Made by a program: the position numbers and the translations under genes. 64,000 nucleotides of DNA, taken from contig CM055877.1 in the NCBI GenBank assembly GCA_029582165.1, forward strand, positions 35,533,249 through 35,597,248. Reading direction: 5' to 3'. Below, piece by piece: positions 43,631 through 55,393 of the stretch. The notes beneath the pieces are model-generated. The model made no database searches, was not told the DNA's origin, and saw only the letters and a program-made list of their open reading frames with translations. Each line of letters starts with the position of its first letter. Within the stretch, counting starts at the first letter, position 1. The DNA is from Portulaca oleracea. Its lineage: Eukaryota; Streptophyta; Magnoliopsida; Caryophyllales; Portulacaceae.

Positions 43631-46369
43631 TTTTCTAAAGTGGGTAAAACTTGAAAAAAGTTTAGTATGCTTTAAAATTTTTGGTAGGAAAATAAGTCAT
43701 TCCTTTTTAGGCATAAATGCATTGCATATAACGGGCCACTCCTTTGACATGTAATATGTCGTGGGAGCAAGTAAAGCGGCAGTTTAGGTTTTCTTTTTTT
43801 TTTTTTTAACCACAAGAATAACCCATGGGATGCCGGATCGGCTATACTCGCTAGGTGCATTTACACTAATCGAGCCTTAGTTACCACATCCACTCATGCA
43901 TCACTCTACGAGGTCTCCAGTCGAGCCTCCAAGAGAAACACCCCACACATTCAAGTTGAATACACAACAAGAATGCACTGGGGCGAGTACATGAGCCGAT
44001 AAGCCTTATCCAACCAATAAACCTTTTTGTACATAGAGCTTTGATTTAGGGTACCCTTGTTCATATGTATGCTATTGTAGACGCCGGGATTGACACCGAC
44101 ATAACCCGAGTCATCAAGTTCAGCAAGTCATTTGGACCAAATGCCAAATGAGTGATTGGGCCCATAGGGTCAGCAGCGTGGGCCCAAGAAGTCAAAATGG
44201 TCCACCTACGATCAATATAGCCGGCCTGGGTTGTATATTTCAGAAGCAGCCCATGAAGAAGAGCAGGCCCAAGGCGCGCCCTTGGCCCAGAGAAAACAAA
44301 ACCCGCCTGGGTTTTATGCTCAGCAAGACGCGTCGTTTCGAGCCTGCCATGGATCCGTGGGAGGATTAAATAAAACCTGCCTGGGTTTTATTATATTCCG
44401 GCGCCAAATTTTTCTTCCTATGCAATCTCATGATCATAGCACACGTGGTTTGACTCTCATTGAATCCAGAAAACCCGCCTAGGTTTTGATCTGGCATGGC
44501 TTGATTTTTTGGGTATGTTCCCTCCTTTTCCCTCCTAAACATTAACCCCTTCACCTATAAATACCCTCTCCATTTCACCCTCACTTAATCAACTACCACC
44601 ATTATTATCATCTAAATTCTCTCAAAATTTCACCAACTATCATCACTATTCTACCCAAAAACTCTCTCAAAATTACATTATCCACACTCCCTGACTAATT
44701 CTTATCATATCATCATTCTTACACCACCCTTCTTACCATCCTCATAAACATTCTTTCACTCAAGCTCCAAGTCAAGGCCAATTCAAGGGATCTTTCATCT
44801 TATTCGTCACCTTTAGACAAGGTTCATTCTTCCTTAATTATTATTATTGTATTTCATCATGTAATCTATGTTTTAATTCTCTTGTACTTTTTTTCGTAAA
44901 GAAAACATCATGCTTTAATCCTGCATGTGCGGAATAATAATATTGCGAAATCGATTAAACTTCTCCCTGCTTTATTTCATTTCAATATCGATTTTAGTAT
45001 AGTTTGTTTTCAAACAGGCAGATTCGAGAGTTCTTATAACTCTCGAATTCCTAACCCAAATGGGTTTTCGCATCTAATGGCGGTCCTTTTGCTCCTTCTT
45101 GGGCCAAGATATGGTAATGGAGCGGTATTAAATTATTAATTAAATATTTTGGTGCAATTTCGGGTATTTTAAAAATATAAAAGGATTTGTAAATAAATAA
45201 AGTTTCATCACCCCGGAAATGAATTTCGAAAATAAAAATATCCTTATTTAAGGATTAAGCAACCTTAGGCTCTCGATCACTCAAGTAGCGCATCCGAAAA
45301 CCGACACCACTAAATGGGGGGGGGGGGATTTTTCGGGTCCTACAACTATGTGCTATGTGTTTCCTTTCATTGTACAAGAGTCCACCTAAGTTTAGGGATG
45401 TTGTCCTAGTCCATGTATTAATCATTGGGCTGAGAAGAGTCCCGTTTGCTAACTATGCTAATTAATCTAAAAAATTATGGTTAACCTAGTGGTTGGACCC
45501 ATCTATATATAAAGGTTAATTATCTTGAATCACAAAGTAAACTCAACACGCCTTTGATGGTTCTACATGGCCCTTCACAACATACTCTTAACAAAGGTCC
45601 AAAAACCTGACTAAAGTTAAAACAAAGTTAGTGGGTAAAATCTTAGACTGCATAATAATCACCAGGTTTGAGTAAATTAATTTATCGAATTAATTACTAA
45701 ATCCATCATACTTATGGTTGGCTCGTGGGTAGGCTCAACCATATTGGATTTGGCAATTAAGACCATAAACTAGTTACAACTCGCTTGTTCTTGGTTTTAT
45801 CAAGCCCTTTATAGTATCCACTTTCCTGAGAAAGTAAAATAAAAAATGTAGAAGGTGTAGCCTGTTAGTCCTGTAGATCGTTATTCTAGTCCGCGTAATA
45901 GTCAGTTTGGCTCGAGTTGGTCTGAGTAGGTTGTCCAAGTTCCGGATTCTCCTTAAAACGGTCGGCCTGTGGATTGGGCCCATCCGAATTGAGAAACACT
46001 GACTTGTGCTTCCTTACTCAAACCTTATTCGCCATGTTTGGCTTTATTCGGCCCTTTATAATGACCATTTGTCCTTATGTTCATATAGAGTTAGGTCATG
46101 CAAACCTGTGTCTTGGGTGGGTCTTTTGCTTGAGTCAGCATATAGGTCATGCACCTTAGGTGGTCTCACATAGGTCAGCCAAGTCAAGCACTGATTGAGA
46201 TGGGTTGTTAATGAAAGGTCAATCTTTGAACTATGTGTTGTTTTCCCTAGTCAGTATAGGAGAGCTGAGTCTAGCTTGGATCCCCAGACCGTAAGGTCGC
46301 TTAATCCGTAACCTAGAATACATCACGGTGGCACCTAAACACAAAGCTTCTCGCCGTCTACAATTCGAC
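43631..46369 (+). other. E5 leader, split by a solo LTR
   Basis: No gene-like frame. 43631-44075 and 45345-46369 are homologous to the E2 leader in reverse complement. The insertion point GTATGCTAT/GTGCTATGTG of the E2 leader matches the borders of the solo LTR. A T-run lies at 43793-43808. Confidence 0.7.
44076..45344 (+). mobile_element. Solo Tat-type LTR in the E5 leader
   Basis: Begins TGTAGACGCCGGG and ends GGGTCCTACA; 1269 bp, plus orientation. GCTAT precedes it and ACTAT follows (one mismatch); the E2 leader confirms GCTAT as the original target. TATAAATA at 44556-44563. Palindromes with the core CCCGCCTGGG lie at 44296-44315, 44371-44390 and 44468-44487. A run of about 12 G is at 45316-45327. 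Confidence 0.85.
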
Positions 46370-47622
46370 ATGTCTGCGAATGAGAACAACGGTGATGACT
46401 TGGCCAACTCTGCACTGGCCAAGTATCTAGAAGAGAAATTTAACAAGGTGGAAGGCTAAATTACCTTCGTCACCTTGTGGCAAGAAAAGAAGGTTGAGGA
46501 GCACACCGCTAGATAGCGGGAACTCATCGAGAAACAAAACAACCGCATAAAACAACAACAAGAGACCTTGAATGGGGTCTTGGAAGCTTTGCATCGCATC
46601 AACATGCATACAGGGATGGGTGACGATGAAGAAGATGCAATGGAAGTCATTCCTAATCATGTGTCCATTGTTGAAAACAACAATGGAAAGCTAGGGGAAG
46701 GTTCCAGTACAGGAGTGGTCATCCACGTACCAGATGACCCAACACCTAAGCCACCACCATCAGTGACTACCCCTCAGTCTATCCCGGTTAAGAAAGAGAC
46801 CAAGCTACAAGATGATACCGTTATCCAGGAAATGAAGGCACAATTGAATGTATTCAAGTACGTTGTGAGTCAAATGTCGGCCTTTACTAACTGGTTCGTT
46901 GAATTCGAACTGTCTACCAAGATTAACACCACTGTAACTTGCAAGATGGACATACCCCTTAAAAGGTTTAGTCCGTTTGAGAACCCGTTGGATATGACCT
47001 ATGTTGAAGTATTAGACCGATTGTTAAAGACATATAAGATCCAATTGCCTACACCTAAGCCGGAGCCTGAGAATAAGGGATCAGGGTGAAATAGTACTAC
47101 GTATTACAAATACCACCGCATGAGGGGTTATGACACCGAGCGATGTTGGACACTTAAGAATCTCATCGAAAAAATGATTCGCTCCAGTGAGTTGTCCTTA
47201 CCTAAGACAACAAAGAAACCCAACAACAAAAGCAATCCTCTCCCGAATCATGCCATCTTTATAGGAGAGGGTACTTTTGACTTGTCTGAATATATCGCGG
47301 ACGAGGGAGCACCTGTACTCCCCCTTGAAGACTTGACATCATTTATTGTCAACGACATATGGGTAAGTGAGGCCAAAAATATTAGCGATTACGGGAACAT
47401 AACTAAGTAACGCCTGGATGAACTGAAGAACAACATGCATGATCTGATCAGGCATACAACTATCCCTCAGGATAAAAAGGTCCGGGAGCACCTTGAACGT
47501 CAAGATCAGCAAATAGAGCAACAACGACAGGCTATGGATAATGCATTATGGGAGCTTCAGCACCTTAAGGATTGCGTTGGTGAGCAAGCTTCGCTGCAAA
47601 AGAAGAAAAAGAAGCTGATCTA
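46370..47622 (+). pseudogene. E5 gag
   Basis: Starts MSANENNGDDLANSALAKYLEEKF at 46370. Stops occur at 46457 and 46514, then a frame of 174 codons (46568-47089). This is followed by a zinc-knuckle-like YYKYHRMRGYDTERC (47096-47140) and a polar C-terminal part ending in a lysine run at 47620. The E5 gag is shorter than that of E2, with a deletion in the capsid region. It is broken by at least four stops or shifts. Confidence 0.75.
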
Positions 47623-50505
47623 GTGGTTGCTGTGTTGTCCAGCTTTGGCTTTGATCCAATCGTCATGATCTCTGCTGATGGAGGTTGTCGCAAAATGGTC
47701 TGGGTCGATTATGCCAACAATAAATATACCCTAGTGTTAGGAGAAACCTGTAAGATCCAATCTCAATCGAGCACTAGTAGGTCTATAGTCGAGTCTGAAT
47801 CAATTGGCTGGGATTAGCCCTGAGTTTGATGAGTCTGTATACTCTTCTGTATTCAATAAAGTGAACCTTTCTGAGTATCTCTGTTCTCATTCCTTTCCCC
47901 TTAATTGTTGTGCTAATAATTACAAATTAGATGTTCAACCTTTAAAAAACTTTAACGAATTAGCACAAGCTCTGAGCAAGCATGAGAATCACATGGCACC
48001 AGTTGAGGAACCCATCACCATCAATATAGGGACGCCTGAAACTCCCCGGGAATTGAAAATTGGCAAATCATTAACCTTAGAGGAGCAAAAAGAGTTCTCC
48101 GCTTTATTAAAAGAGTTTGTTGACGTTTTCGCTTGGTCATATGAAGATATGCCCGAGATTGATTGGGAGATCATGGAGCACACTATTCCCCTTTATCCGG
48201 ATGTCAAATCGTTACAATAACGACCACGTCGAATCAAGAGTGAGTGGTCAGACAAAATTCACGACGAAGTCCGAAAATAGTTAGAAGCCAAGTTCATTAT
48301 AATGGTAGAATTCCGGGAGTGGGTAGCTAACATAGTCTCGGTATTGAAAAAGGATGGGAAGGTACGGATGTGCGTTGACTTTAGAGACTTAAACAAAGCC
48401 AACCCAAAGGATTGCTTTCCTTTACCACACATTGACGTCCTAGTAGATCACACGTGTGGACACGAACTTCTGTCGCTCATGGATGGGTATGTTGGTTATA
48501 ACCAGATCAAGATGGCTGAAGAAGACATGGAGAAAACATCCTTAATTATTCCGTGGGGAACTTTTTGTTATATGCTACTAGATTCCTTCATGATATGATC
48601 AACAAAAGGGTAGAAGTATATGTGGACGATATGATTGTCAAGTCAAACAAGCGTGAAGATCGCATTCCAAACTTGCGCAAGTTGTTCTTTAGGCTTTGCA
48701 AATACAACATGAGATTGAATCCGCAGAAGTGTGTATTTGGGGTAACGTCGGGGAAGTTGTTGGGCTATATCGTCAGTCAACGGGGAATAGAAGTTGATCC
48801 ATCCAAGATTAAAGCTATTTAGGACATGCCTCCGCCTCGAACGGAGAAGGATATTTGCTTCCTAGAGCGAGTGCAATATCTGGGCAGGTTTACTTCCAAG
48901 CTCACTATAACCTGCGAGCCATTGTTCAAGAAGTTGAAGGGCAGCGCGAAGGTCGAGTAGGATGACCAATGTCAAGCAGCATTCGACAAGATCAATGTTG
49001 ATTTAACCAATCCATCAGTACTAGTTCCACTTGTGCTGGGAAAACCATTACTGCTTTATCTCACTATTAGTCAGAGTGCTATGGGTTCCATGCTAGCACA
49101 GAAGATCGATGATCTGGAGATGGCCATATACTATATCAGCAAGAAATTTTCAGGAATTAAATCCCGGTATTCTGAAGTCGAGAAGATGGCCTTGACACTG
49201 GTTTGGTCTACAAGAAAGCTTCGTCACTAGACGCTCTCACACATTGTTTATGCGATTACAACATGCAATCCAGCCTAGCACATCATGGAACAACCCACTA
49301 TCGACAACAGGATTGCTCGATGGGTGGTTAAGTTATCTGAATTCGACTTGCACTTTCAACATCGGAAATCTATGAAGGGTCGGACAGTCTCTGATTTCCT
49401 TGCTAAACTTCAAACAGAAGACTCTGGCACTGCGGGATTGGAATTCAGTGATGAGCAAGTATTTCAAGTTGAAGAGGAGACTTGGAAATTATACTTCGAT
49501 GGTGCGGAAAACCAGATGGGATGTGGAGCCGGGGTTGATTTCCCTCGAAGGTTTACATTTTCCTTTGGCGGTCAAGCTCGATTTGGACGCCACCAACAAT
49601 GCTGTTGAGTATGAGGCTTGTATCTTAAGTATGCATACAACTCTGGAGATGAGTATTGGGAGTCTACAAAAGTTTGGAGATTCAAGTCTGATTGTTAATC
49701 AAGCTACCAATGTTTGGAAGGTGAAAAACGAATCTTTAGCGCTATATCAACAACACCTGTCTGATCTAACTAGAAGATTCAAGCATATTGAGTTCAAATA
49801 TCTTCCGTGAAGTCACAACGAGCTACTCGATGCATTAGCCAAACTATCATCCATGGTAGCTATGCCAGAAAAAGAGCAAACTCTAATAGTGGTAGTGGAG
49901 AGAAAGGTTCAACCTGCCCATCATCAATTTTTGATGATCGGTTCTGTCAACCCTGATGCGTGGTTTTTCGACATTGACGCCATTTTAAAAGATAGCGCAT
50001 ACCCACCTAATGTAGGGCGTCGAGCTCGGAGGGGTATCCGATTGATAGCCTCACAATATTCAAGACCGCCTGTACGAAAAGGTTGCGACAGGGATAAACC
50101 TTTTATGTGTCGATGAAGTAGAAGCTAGTGAGCTGATGAAGTCCACTCACGGAGGGGAGTGCGGAGCACAATGAATATTGGTAAGAAGATCCAAAGGGTA
50201 GGGTATTTCTGGTCGACTATGGAATCAAACTGCCTCCAATTTGTTAGAAAGTATGAAGTGCCAAGAATATGTTGATGTCAAGCATCAACCATCCTCTTAC
50301 TTAACCACCTTCGCCTCATCGTGGCCATTTTCAATATGGGGTATTGACATTATTGGGAAGATCTCGCCCCAAGGCACCGGAGGACATGAATATGTGTTGG
50401 TAGCTATTGATTATTTTACTAAATGGGTACAAGTTACTTCGTATTCAAAGATCACTTCGAAACATGTGGTCAAGTTCATGCTGAGGAACATCATTTGTAG
50501 ATATC
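47623..50505 (+). pseudogene. E5 pol, truncated in integrase
   Basis: Order: a pre-RT spacer with ITINIGTPETPRELKIGKSL and EFVDVFAWSYEDMPEID (47804-48220). RT follows, with MCVDFRDLNKANPKDCFPLP and YVDDM near 48620. A gap removes the PFGLKNAGATYQR region near 48575-48590. Then come a degenerate RNase H (LLLYLTISQSAMGSMLAQ) and a second RNase H (LYFDGAENQMGCG, NNAVEYEA, FGDSSLIVNQ). Integrase has a GIDIIGKISPQGTGGHEYVLVAIDYFTKW core. Many stops are present. The sequence ends inside integrase after IICRYR at about 50505, where E6 begins. Confidence 0.85.
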
Positions 50506-50877
50506 GGGTTCGTCCATGCATCCATGGACGGTGGAGTGTGAATGCATCCACCTTGGGAAGTGGTGCTTCACACTGGACGATAATTGTATTTGTAAACCTC
50601 CTTTGACGTGTTTTTGAATGCTTTTGTGAGGTTTCGAGCTTGTGACCTCCTTTCATGCATTTACGTAGCTTTGAATGGCTTGCATGGCTTGATTTTTTAC
50701 GTAAAAAATGTGCATGTAGCTAGCTTACCTCACATGTGATCATGCATGTGGCTTTAGGCGAATAATATACATGTAAATGCATGTATTTAAGCTTTATTTT
50801 TTGACTTCTTCTTCTTTATTTGTGCTCTTTGTTATATAGATATGCTATATACTTAGGTGCCAAAACACGGTGTCTAA
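50506..50877 (-). repeat. E6 3' LTR fragment
   Basis: Matches the reverse complement of 29569-29736 plus 42117-42310 (E5 LTR), ending ACACGGTGTCTAA. Only the distal part of the LTR is left. Confidence 0.75.
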
Positions 50878-50939
50878 AGATAGCCCCCACTTTGATTGAA
50901 TACTGGATAGGATGAAAATCAAAGTAGAATCGATTTGAT

Positions 50940-51595
50940 GGACACCGATTGAGGATATGACCTTGGAATGCATAGCTTGGGGATATGACTTTGGAGTGCA
51001 AAGCCTGGTGTGACACTTAGAGGTTGGGTCCTGCGTCGCAGCCGTGGGCGACGTGTGCCTCTTTTTTCAAGATGATCTCGAGTGAGAATGACACTTACTG
51101 GAAACGGTCTTGGGCGTCTGGTGACGTCCTACTCGAAATGATTTCGGGTGCTGAAGTCGTCCTACTTGAAAGTGTGAGCTGACACTTTGAAGCTGAATCT
51201 TGTGTCGCGGTTAGCGAACTTGCGTCGATACGTGATCTCAGCAGAGAATGATGCCATACTTGTTGGGGAGACTTCGTTGGGCACGATGCCGATGGCTCTC
51301 GAGATTTGAAGATGATGGTGGCAATTCAATGCCAAGGGACTTCACCTATCGCGATGTCGATGGCCTTGGGAGTCGAGACTTCACCGGGCACGATGCCGAT
51401 GGCTCGGGGTTTGAGACTTCACCAGGCACAATGTCGGTGGCTCGGAGTTTGAGACTTCACTCGGTACGATGCTGGTGGCTCGGGGTTTTGATTTTGATGG
51501 CAATTCAATGCCGGGAGACTTCATCAGACGCAATGCCGGTGGCTCTTATTATTGAGATTTCATCGAACCCGATGTCGACGACTCTTATTTTCCTG
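50940..51595 (-). repeat. E6 3'-region repeats
   Basis: Related to the E2 blocks at 10755-11520: repeated GATATGACCTTGGA units near 50952 and 50981. Then come four to five diverged units of the GAGACTTCACCGGGCACGATGCCGATGGCTCGGG type at 51265-51580. Confidence 0.75.
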
Positions 51596-51939
51596 CAACA
51601 TGCAAATTTGTTTTGTTAGTTTTAATGAAATTTAATTTTTGGTCTGGACAATTTAACTCGGATTGAGTCAGCATAATCGTTGGACAATGCTCTTGTTTTC
51701 GGACTTGGTGCTTCAATCTTGAGAAGTCCCACTCTTTCTTATTGGGCACACTTAGCCATGCTTCTTCTTGATAATATGAAAGCTTGGACTCTTGGAAACA
51801 AGCATGAAGAAAACACAATACTCTTCCCTTCCATAGACCGGCCGGACTTAAGGGAAAGGGAGGAATTTTTTTTCGTACAATTCAGCTTTTGCAGGCCATG
51901 CAGGAGACCAACTTGATCACAATAATTATTGTCAGCCTT

Positions 51940-52017
51940 AAGTCCGATCGGACTTCAACTTTGGCCAATGAGGATCTGGCACGTGGCGCCATGGATCAAG
52001 CCGTATTGTCTATAAAA
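51940..52017 (+). promoter_or_regulatory. Promoter of the E6 antisense gene
   Basis: Plus-strand elements in promoter-like order: a perfect palindrome AAGTCCGATCGGACTT (51940-51955), CCAAT (51964-51968), a G-box-like CACGTGG (51980-51986) and TATAAAAGG (52011-52019). The TATA box is about 300 bp upstream of the first recognisable coding piece. Confidence 0.55.
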
Positions 52018-52122
52018 GGGACGGAGCATTCAACCTTCTAGATTTAAAATTAAGAATTAACTTAAGTCAACAAAGAACTAATCCTGAACAGTTTCTTAAA
52101 AAAAAAGCAATAAAAAAAGAGG

Positions 52123-52197
52123 GCGGATGTAGCCAAGTGGATCAAGTTAGTGGATTGTGAATCCACCATGCGCGGGTTCAATTCCCGTCGTTTGCCC
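52123..52197 (+). pseudogene. Organelle-type trnH-GUG copy, decayed
   Basis: 75 bp closely resembling plastid tRNA-His: GGCGGATGTAGCCAAGTGG, anticodon loop TTGTGAA with anticodon GTG, the T-arm GGGTTCAATTCCC and an end like CGTTTGCCC. Compared with the plastid gene as I know it, the D-stem partner GGC reads GTT and the acceptor has C to T, so the fold is weakened. No flanking plastid genes are seen. It lies between the TATA box and the coding part of the E6 antisense gene. Plant mitochondria also carry this tRNA, so the organelle of origin is open. Confidence 0.8.
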
Positions 52198-52323
52198 AAT
52201 CTAAATTTTCCCCTGTTTTTTGCATGTCCTCAGAAATCTTCTTATCCGAGCTCATTATTTTCTTCTCTTTCTTATTCTCTCTCTTGAAATTCTTTTGGGT
52301 ATTTTGATTTTTATCGCAAAAGG

Positions 52324-54776
52324 ATGAACTTTCTACGAAAGGGCACAAATGTGCTACTTAGCCAGCAGCCCAAGAGTGGCCTTATGTGAGGACAGTATAG
52401 AGGGAATACCCTACCAGAGAGTTCACTCCAGCTCAGCTGGTGTTTCGCCAAGATGAACATGCATGGTTCTTTCGTTCCCATGTCTCGGTATGCACTTACT
52501 CATAACATGTTTATCCTCTGAAGATCTTTTGCATGTTATTAGTTGCTTTGGTACTTTAAGTTGAATTTAAAGTAGATGAATACTCTAAATTTTGATTGAA
52601 GTACGTTATGTCCTAGAACGAACATTTAGGCCTTTTTGTTGCTTCTGCCATAGGATAATTCTTTCAAAACATGCGGAAGCATGTAAAGTATAATGCCTTT
52701 GTCTCATCATGCAAAAGTGAGGCATTCTACTCGACCATTGTTAGGAATAAAGGTTTCGGCCCTTTCCAGGCTTGCTTGGATGCCTGGAAAACTCGTAGCA
52801 GGAGAATATTTGGTCGGACTTTGTGGGAAATTTTTGGGATACTACCAATTCGTTCCATCTCCCTGTTGGTGAAATGATGCTTACTCTTGTTACTTTGTGA
52901 TGATTACTAGACTCGTGTTTATGAGCTCTTACAACCTGCTATTGCATTAGCATGACGAAATGGTGTTTTGCGGTACATCCACTTGGTGGCCGTCTTGAAA
53001 AGGGAGGGTTTCGGGAACCTTCTTTTCCTCAATGTCAGTTTCTCGTTCTGGTGCATTTCACTAATGCAACCATTTTTGCAAATCATAGGGACAAGATTAC
53101 TCTTTCCTGGATGTACCGCCTCGTGGATTATGGCGAGATGAGGTCTTTCAACTGGGCAGCTGCTGCCTATGCTCACTTGGTGAGAGGGATGCGGGTTGCC
53201 TGTCGTCCAACTGGCTGTGACACAGTGGGGCGCCCAAGGACTATAGAAGCAAAGTTGCTCAACCTAGGTAGCAGTCTTTGGCGGGTTTTGGAGGTAAGCT
53301 CCAAGACATCTTCCTATAGAAATTTTGTAACTCTGCAAAATTTCCTCTTTTAGTTCTGCCAAGACCTTTCCTGGTGTGCAGGTGTGGGTTTTAGCAAACT
53401 TTCTCCCTGTGGTTGGCAGATCCAACAACGACAATTTGCGTGTAGATCCAATAGGAGGACATCGTCCAAAGTATCACTTCAAAGACCTGAATGGTCTTAG
53501 GAGAATCATTAACAACCTTCGACCGGTATGATTCATCATTTTTACTCTTCTTTTCCATTTCCTGCGCTTGACTTTATTGTGATAATGAATCCAATAGGAG
53601 GACATCGTCCGATCTCCATAGGACGACTTTCTCTTGGAGGGCCTCCATTTTGACATCCGTTTGGCAATGGAAGTGAGCGAGTGTCACTTGTTGTTAGATG
53701 GTCCTTCAAGCCTTGTTTTCTGCTTGGGAGGGCACTTCTTCTTCCAGCATATAGCGGAATGGCCTTCAAGGGTTCTTGTAGATCCTCCCGAGCTTATCTT
53801 CATCAGGGAAGCTTTGAGAGAAGATGAGATGACTCGGCTGATGGCTGGGGAGACTACTGTCTACCTTGTCGTCCCCACATATAATATGGAGGAAGCGACC
53901 GCTCAGCATGGAGGACATTTGGCTTTCGCTCGGGTATGATTTTTTCTTATTTATGTATTGAGGCTCTGTTTCTTTCTTTACTGATAATTCATCTTTCTGT
54001 AGCTGGGAGGATAATATGATCCTCTCCTGGACCAGCATGCGGAAAAGCATGAGCAGGCAGAGGGCAAGGACTTGATGTTCGATTTGATCACGCTCATGCG
54101 CAATTATCATGAAGTGTTGCAGCACTTCGGTTCCAATCTAGTAAGTTGCACATTTGGCTTGTCTTTTGATTTTGCACTGGCGCTCATGTTTTCCCTTCTT
54201 ACAGAAAGCATATGCCGATATCCATGTTCTGTTGAGGGAAGGCATTACAGCTCGGGGGTTTATTGATAAGAACTTTGTGAATGGCCAGTACTGAGGTCCT
54301 TTCCCAACTGCGGAGGATGAAGCTGGTGAAGCTCATTTTCATGTGATTCTCATCAAGGCGTTCCCATCGCTATTCTTCAGCAGGGTAAACTAGTAGGAGA
54401 GATCATCGCGGAGATCCAAGGGAAGGACCATCCCGATGAAGGGATCAAGATTTGATGGGCGAACTTCGAGATCTCCATGCTAGTTCTTCGAGATCTTCGG
54501 GAGGTAGGCAGAGGTTTCCCGGCATTCCTGAGTTCATGGTAGAAGATTACTCGGAATCTAGTGGATTCCGTGGCTCGATGGAGAGAGTACCTAGTCCATG
54601 GACGCCTTAGTATCATGCTCATTCCATCATTCCTTATAGCCAACCCTCTGGCTATAGTCAGGACCATGACATGCCTTCCAGTCAGTTCTTGTCTAGCCCT
54701 TCTAGTACTCAAGACGAGTCGCAACCGAGCTCTTTTGCAGATGCAGCTTTCAGAAGCATATTTGGTGGTCCCCAGT
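52324..54776 (+). pseudogene. Antisense plant-mobile-domain-like gene of E6, multi-exon, decayed
   Basis: Several exon-like pieces in one direction with plant-type splice borders. One ends at 52486 (EYPTREFTPAQLVFRQDEHAW, then GTATGC). Others are 52671-52874; 52952-53293 (FLVLVHFTNATIFANHR.., NWAAAAYAHLVRGM); 53382-53525 (VWVLANFLPVVGRSN); about 53590-53933; 54003-54140; and from 54205. Introns such as 53294-53381, 53934-54002 and 54141-54204 begin GT and end AG. The ALVDYGEMRSFNWAAAAYAHL-type block recalls the plant mobile domain (aminotransferase-like) family. The C-terminus is Ser/Gln-rich and ends FGGPQ* near 54776. Stops (for example near 52363, 52390, 54012, 54291) show decay. Function unknown. 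Confidence 0.6.
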
Positions 54777-55393
54777 AGCAGCTCTTGGGCATTATTGGCG
54801 AGGCCCCTTTTTCTCTTGCTCTTTTTTCTTATTAAAAGCAAATGTACGCAAAATAAACAAATGTACAACAAGATGCAAGCAAGCAAACTCTATTTATTAA
54901 TGCACATGGTTTGGCCTGTTCAAAATGCATGCTAGCCCCCAGTTTTTTTTTTTTTATTTATCAGTCAATCTCAGATTGTTTACAAGAGGCAAGATTTAAA
55001 TACAAGTTAACTAAGATACAACAAAAAAGAAAGAAATTACAATTACAATCAAACTATAAAGGCAATTACATGTACATAAATTTTATCCTAACACGCATAG
55101 GACCCTAGGACCACGTTTCTTCCTCCACGCGTATGTACACGGTGCAAGCTCCTCAAGGAGATTCCTCCCCCTTTGCTGAAGGCTGATCGAGCGCCACGCG
55201 ATGACAGACATTGTGGTTCCTTCGAATGCCCGTTGCTAGCTGTCGTTCATCCCCTATAGTCCGATCGGACTTCACATGGAGACAACGCATTTCCTCAATT
55301 ATTTCACCTTGAAATGCACTATTTAAACAGGACTTGTTGTCACTTGATTCTGTCACATTCTGTTTCCTCGTCTTGTCCTTTTTTTCTTTAACC
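54777..55393. other. Spacer between the E6 antisense genes
   Basis: Non-coding on the plus strand. TATTTATTAATGCACATGG near 54891 resembles the tail of the first antisense unit in E2 (12945). A T-run lies at 54944-54954. A perfect palindrome AGTCCGATCGGACT is at 55259-55272, about 50 bp before a weak TATTTAAAC box (55320) and 120 bp before the next ATG. Confidence 0.5.

Noticed and set aside
52123..52197. Functional nuclear tRNA-His gene
   Set aside because: The sequence is organelle-type and its D-stem and acceptor changes weaken the fold. No T-run terminator follows directly.
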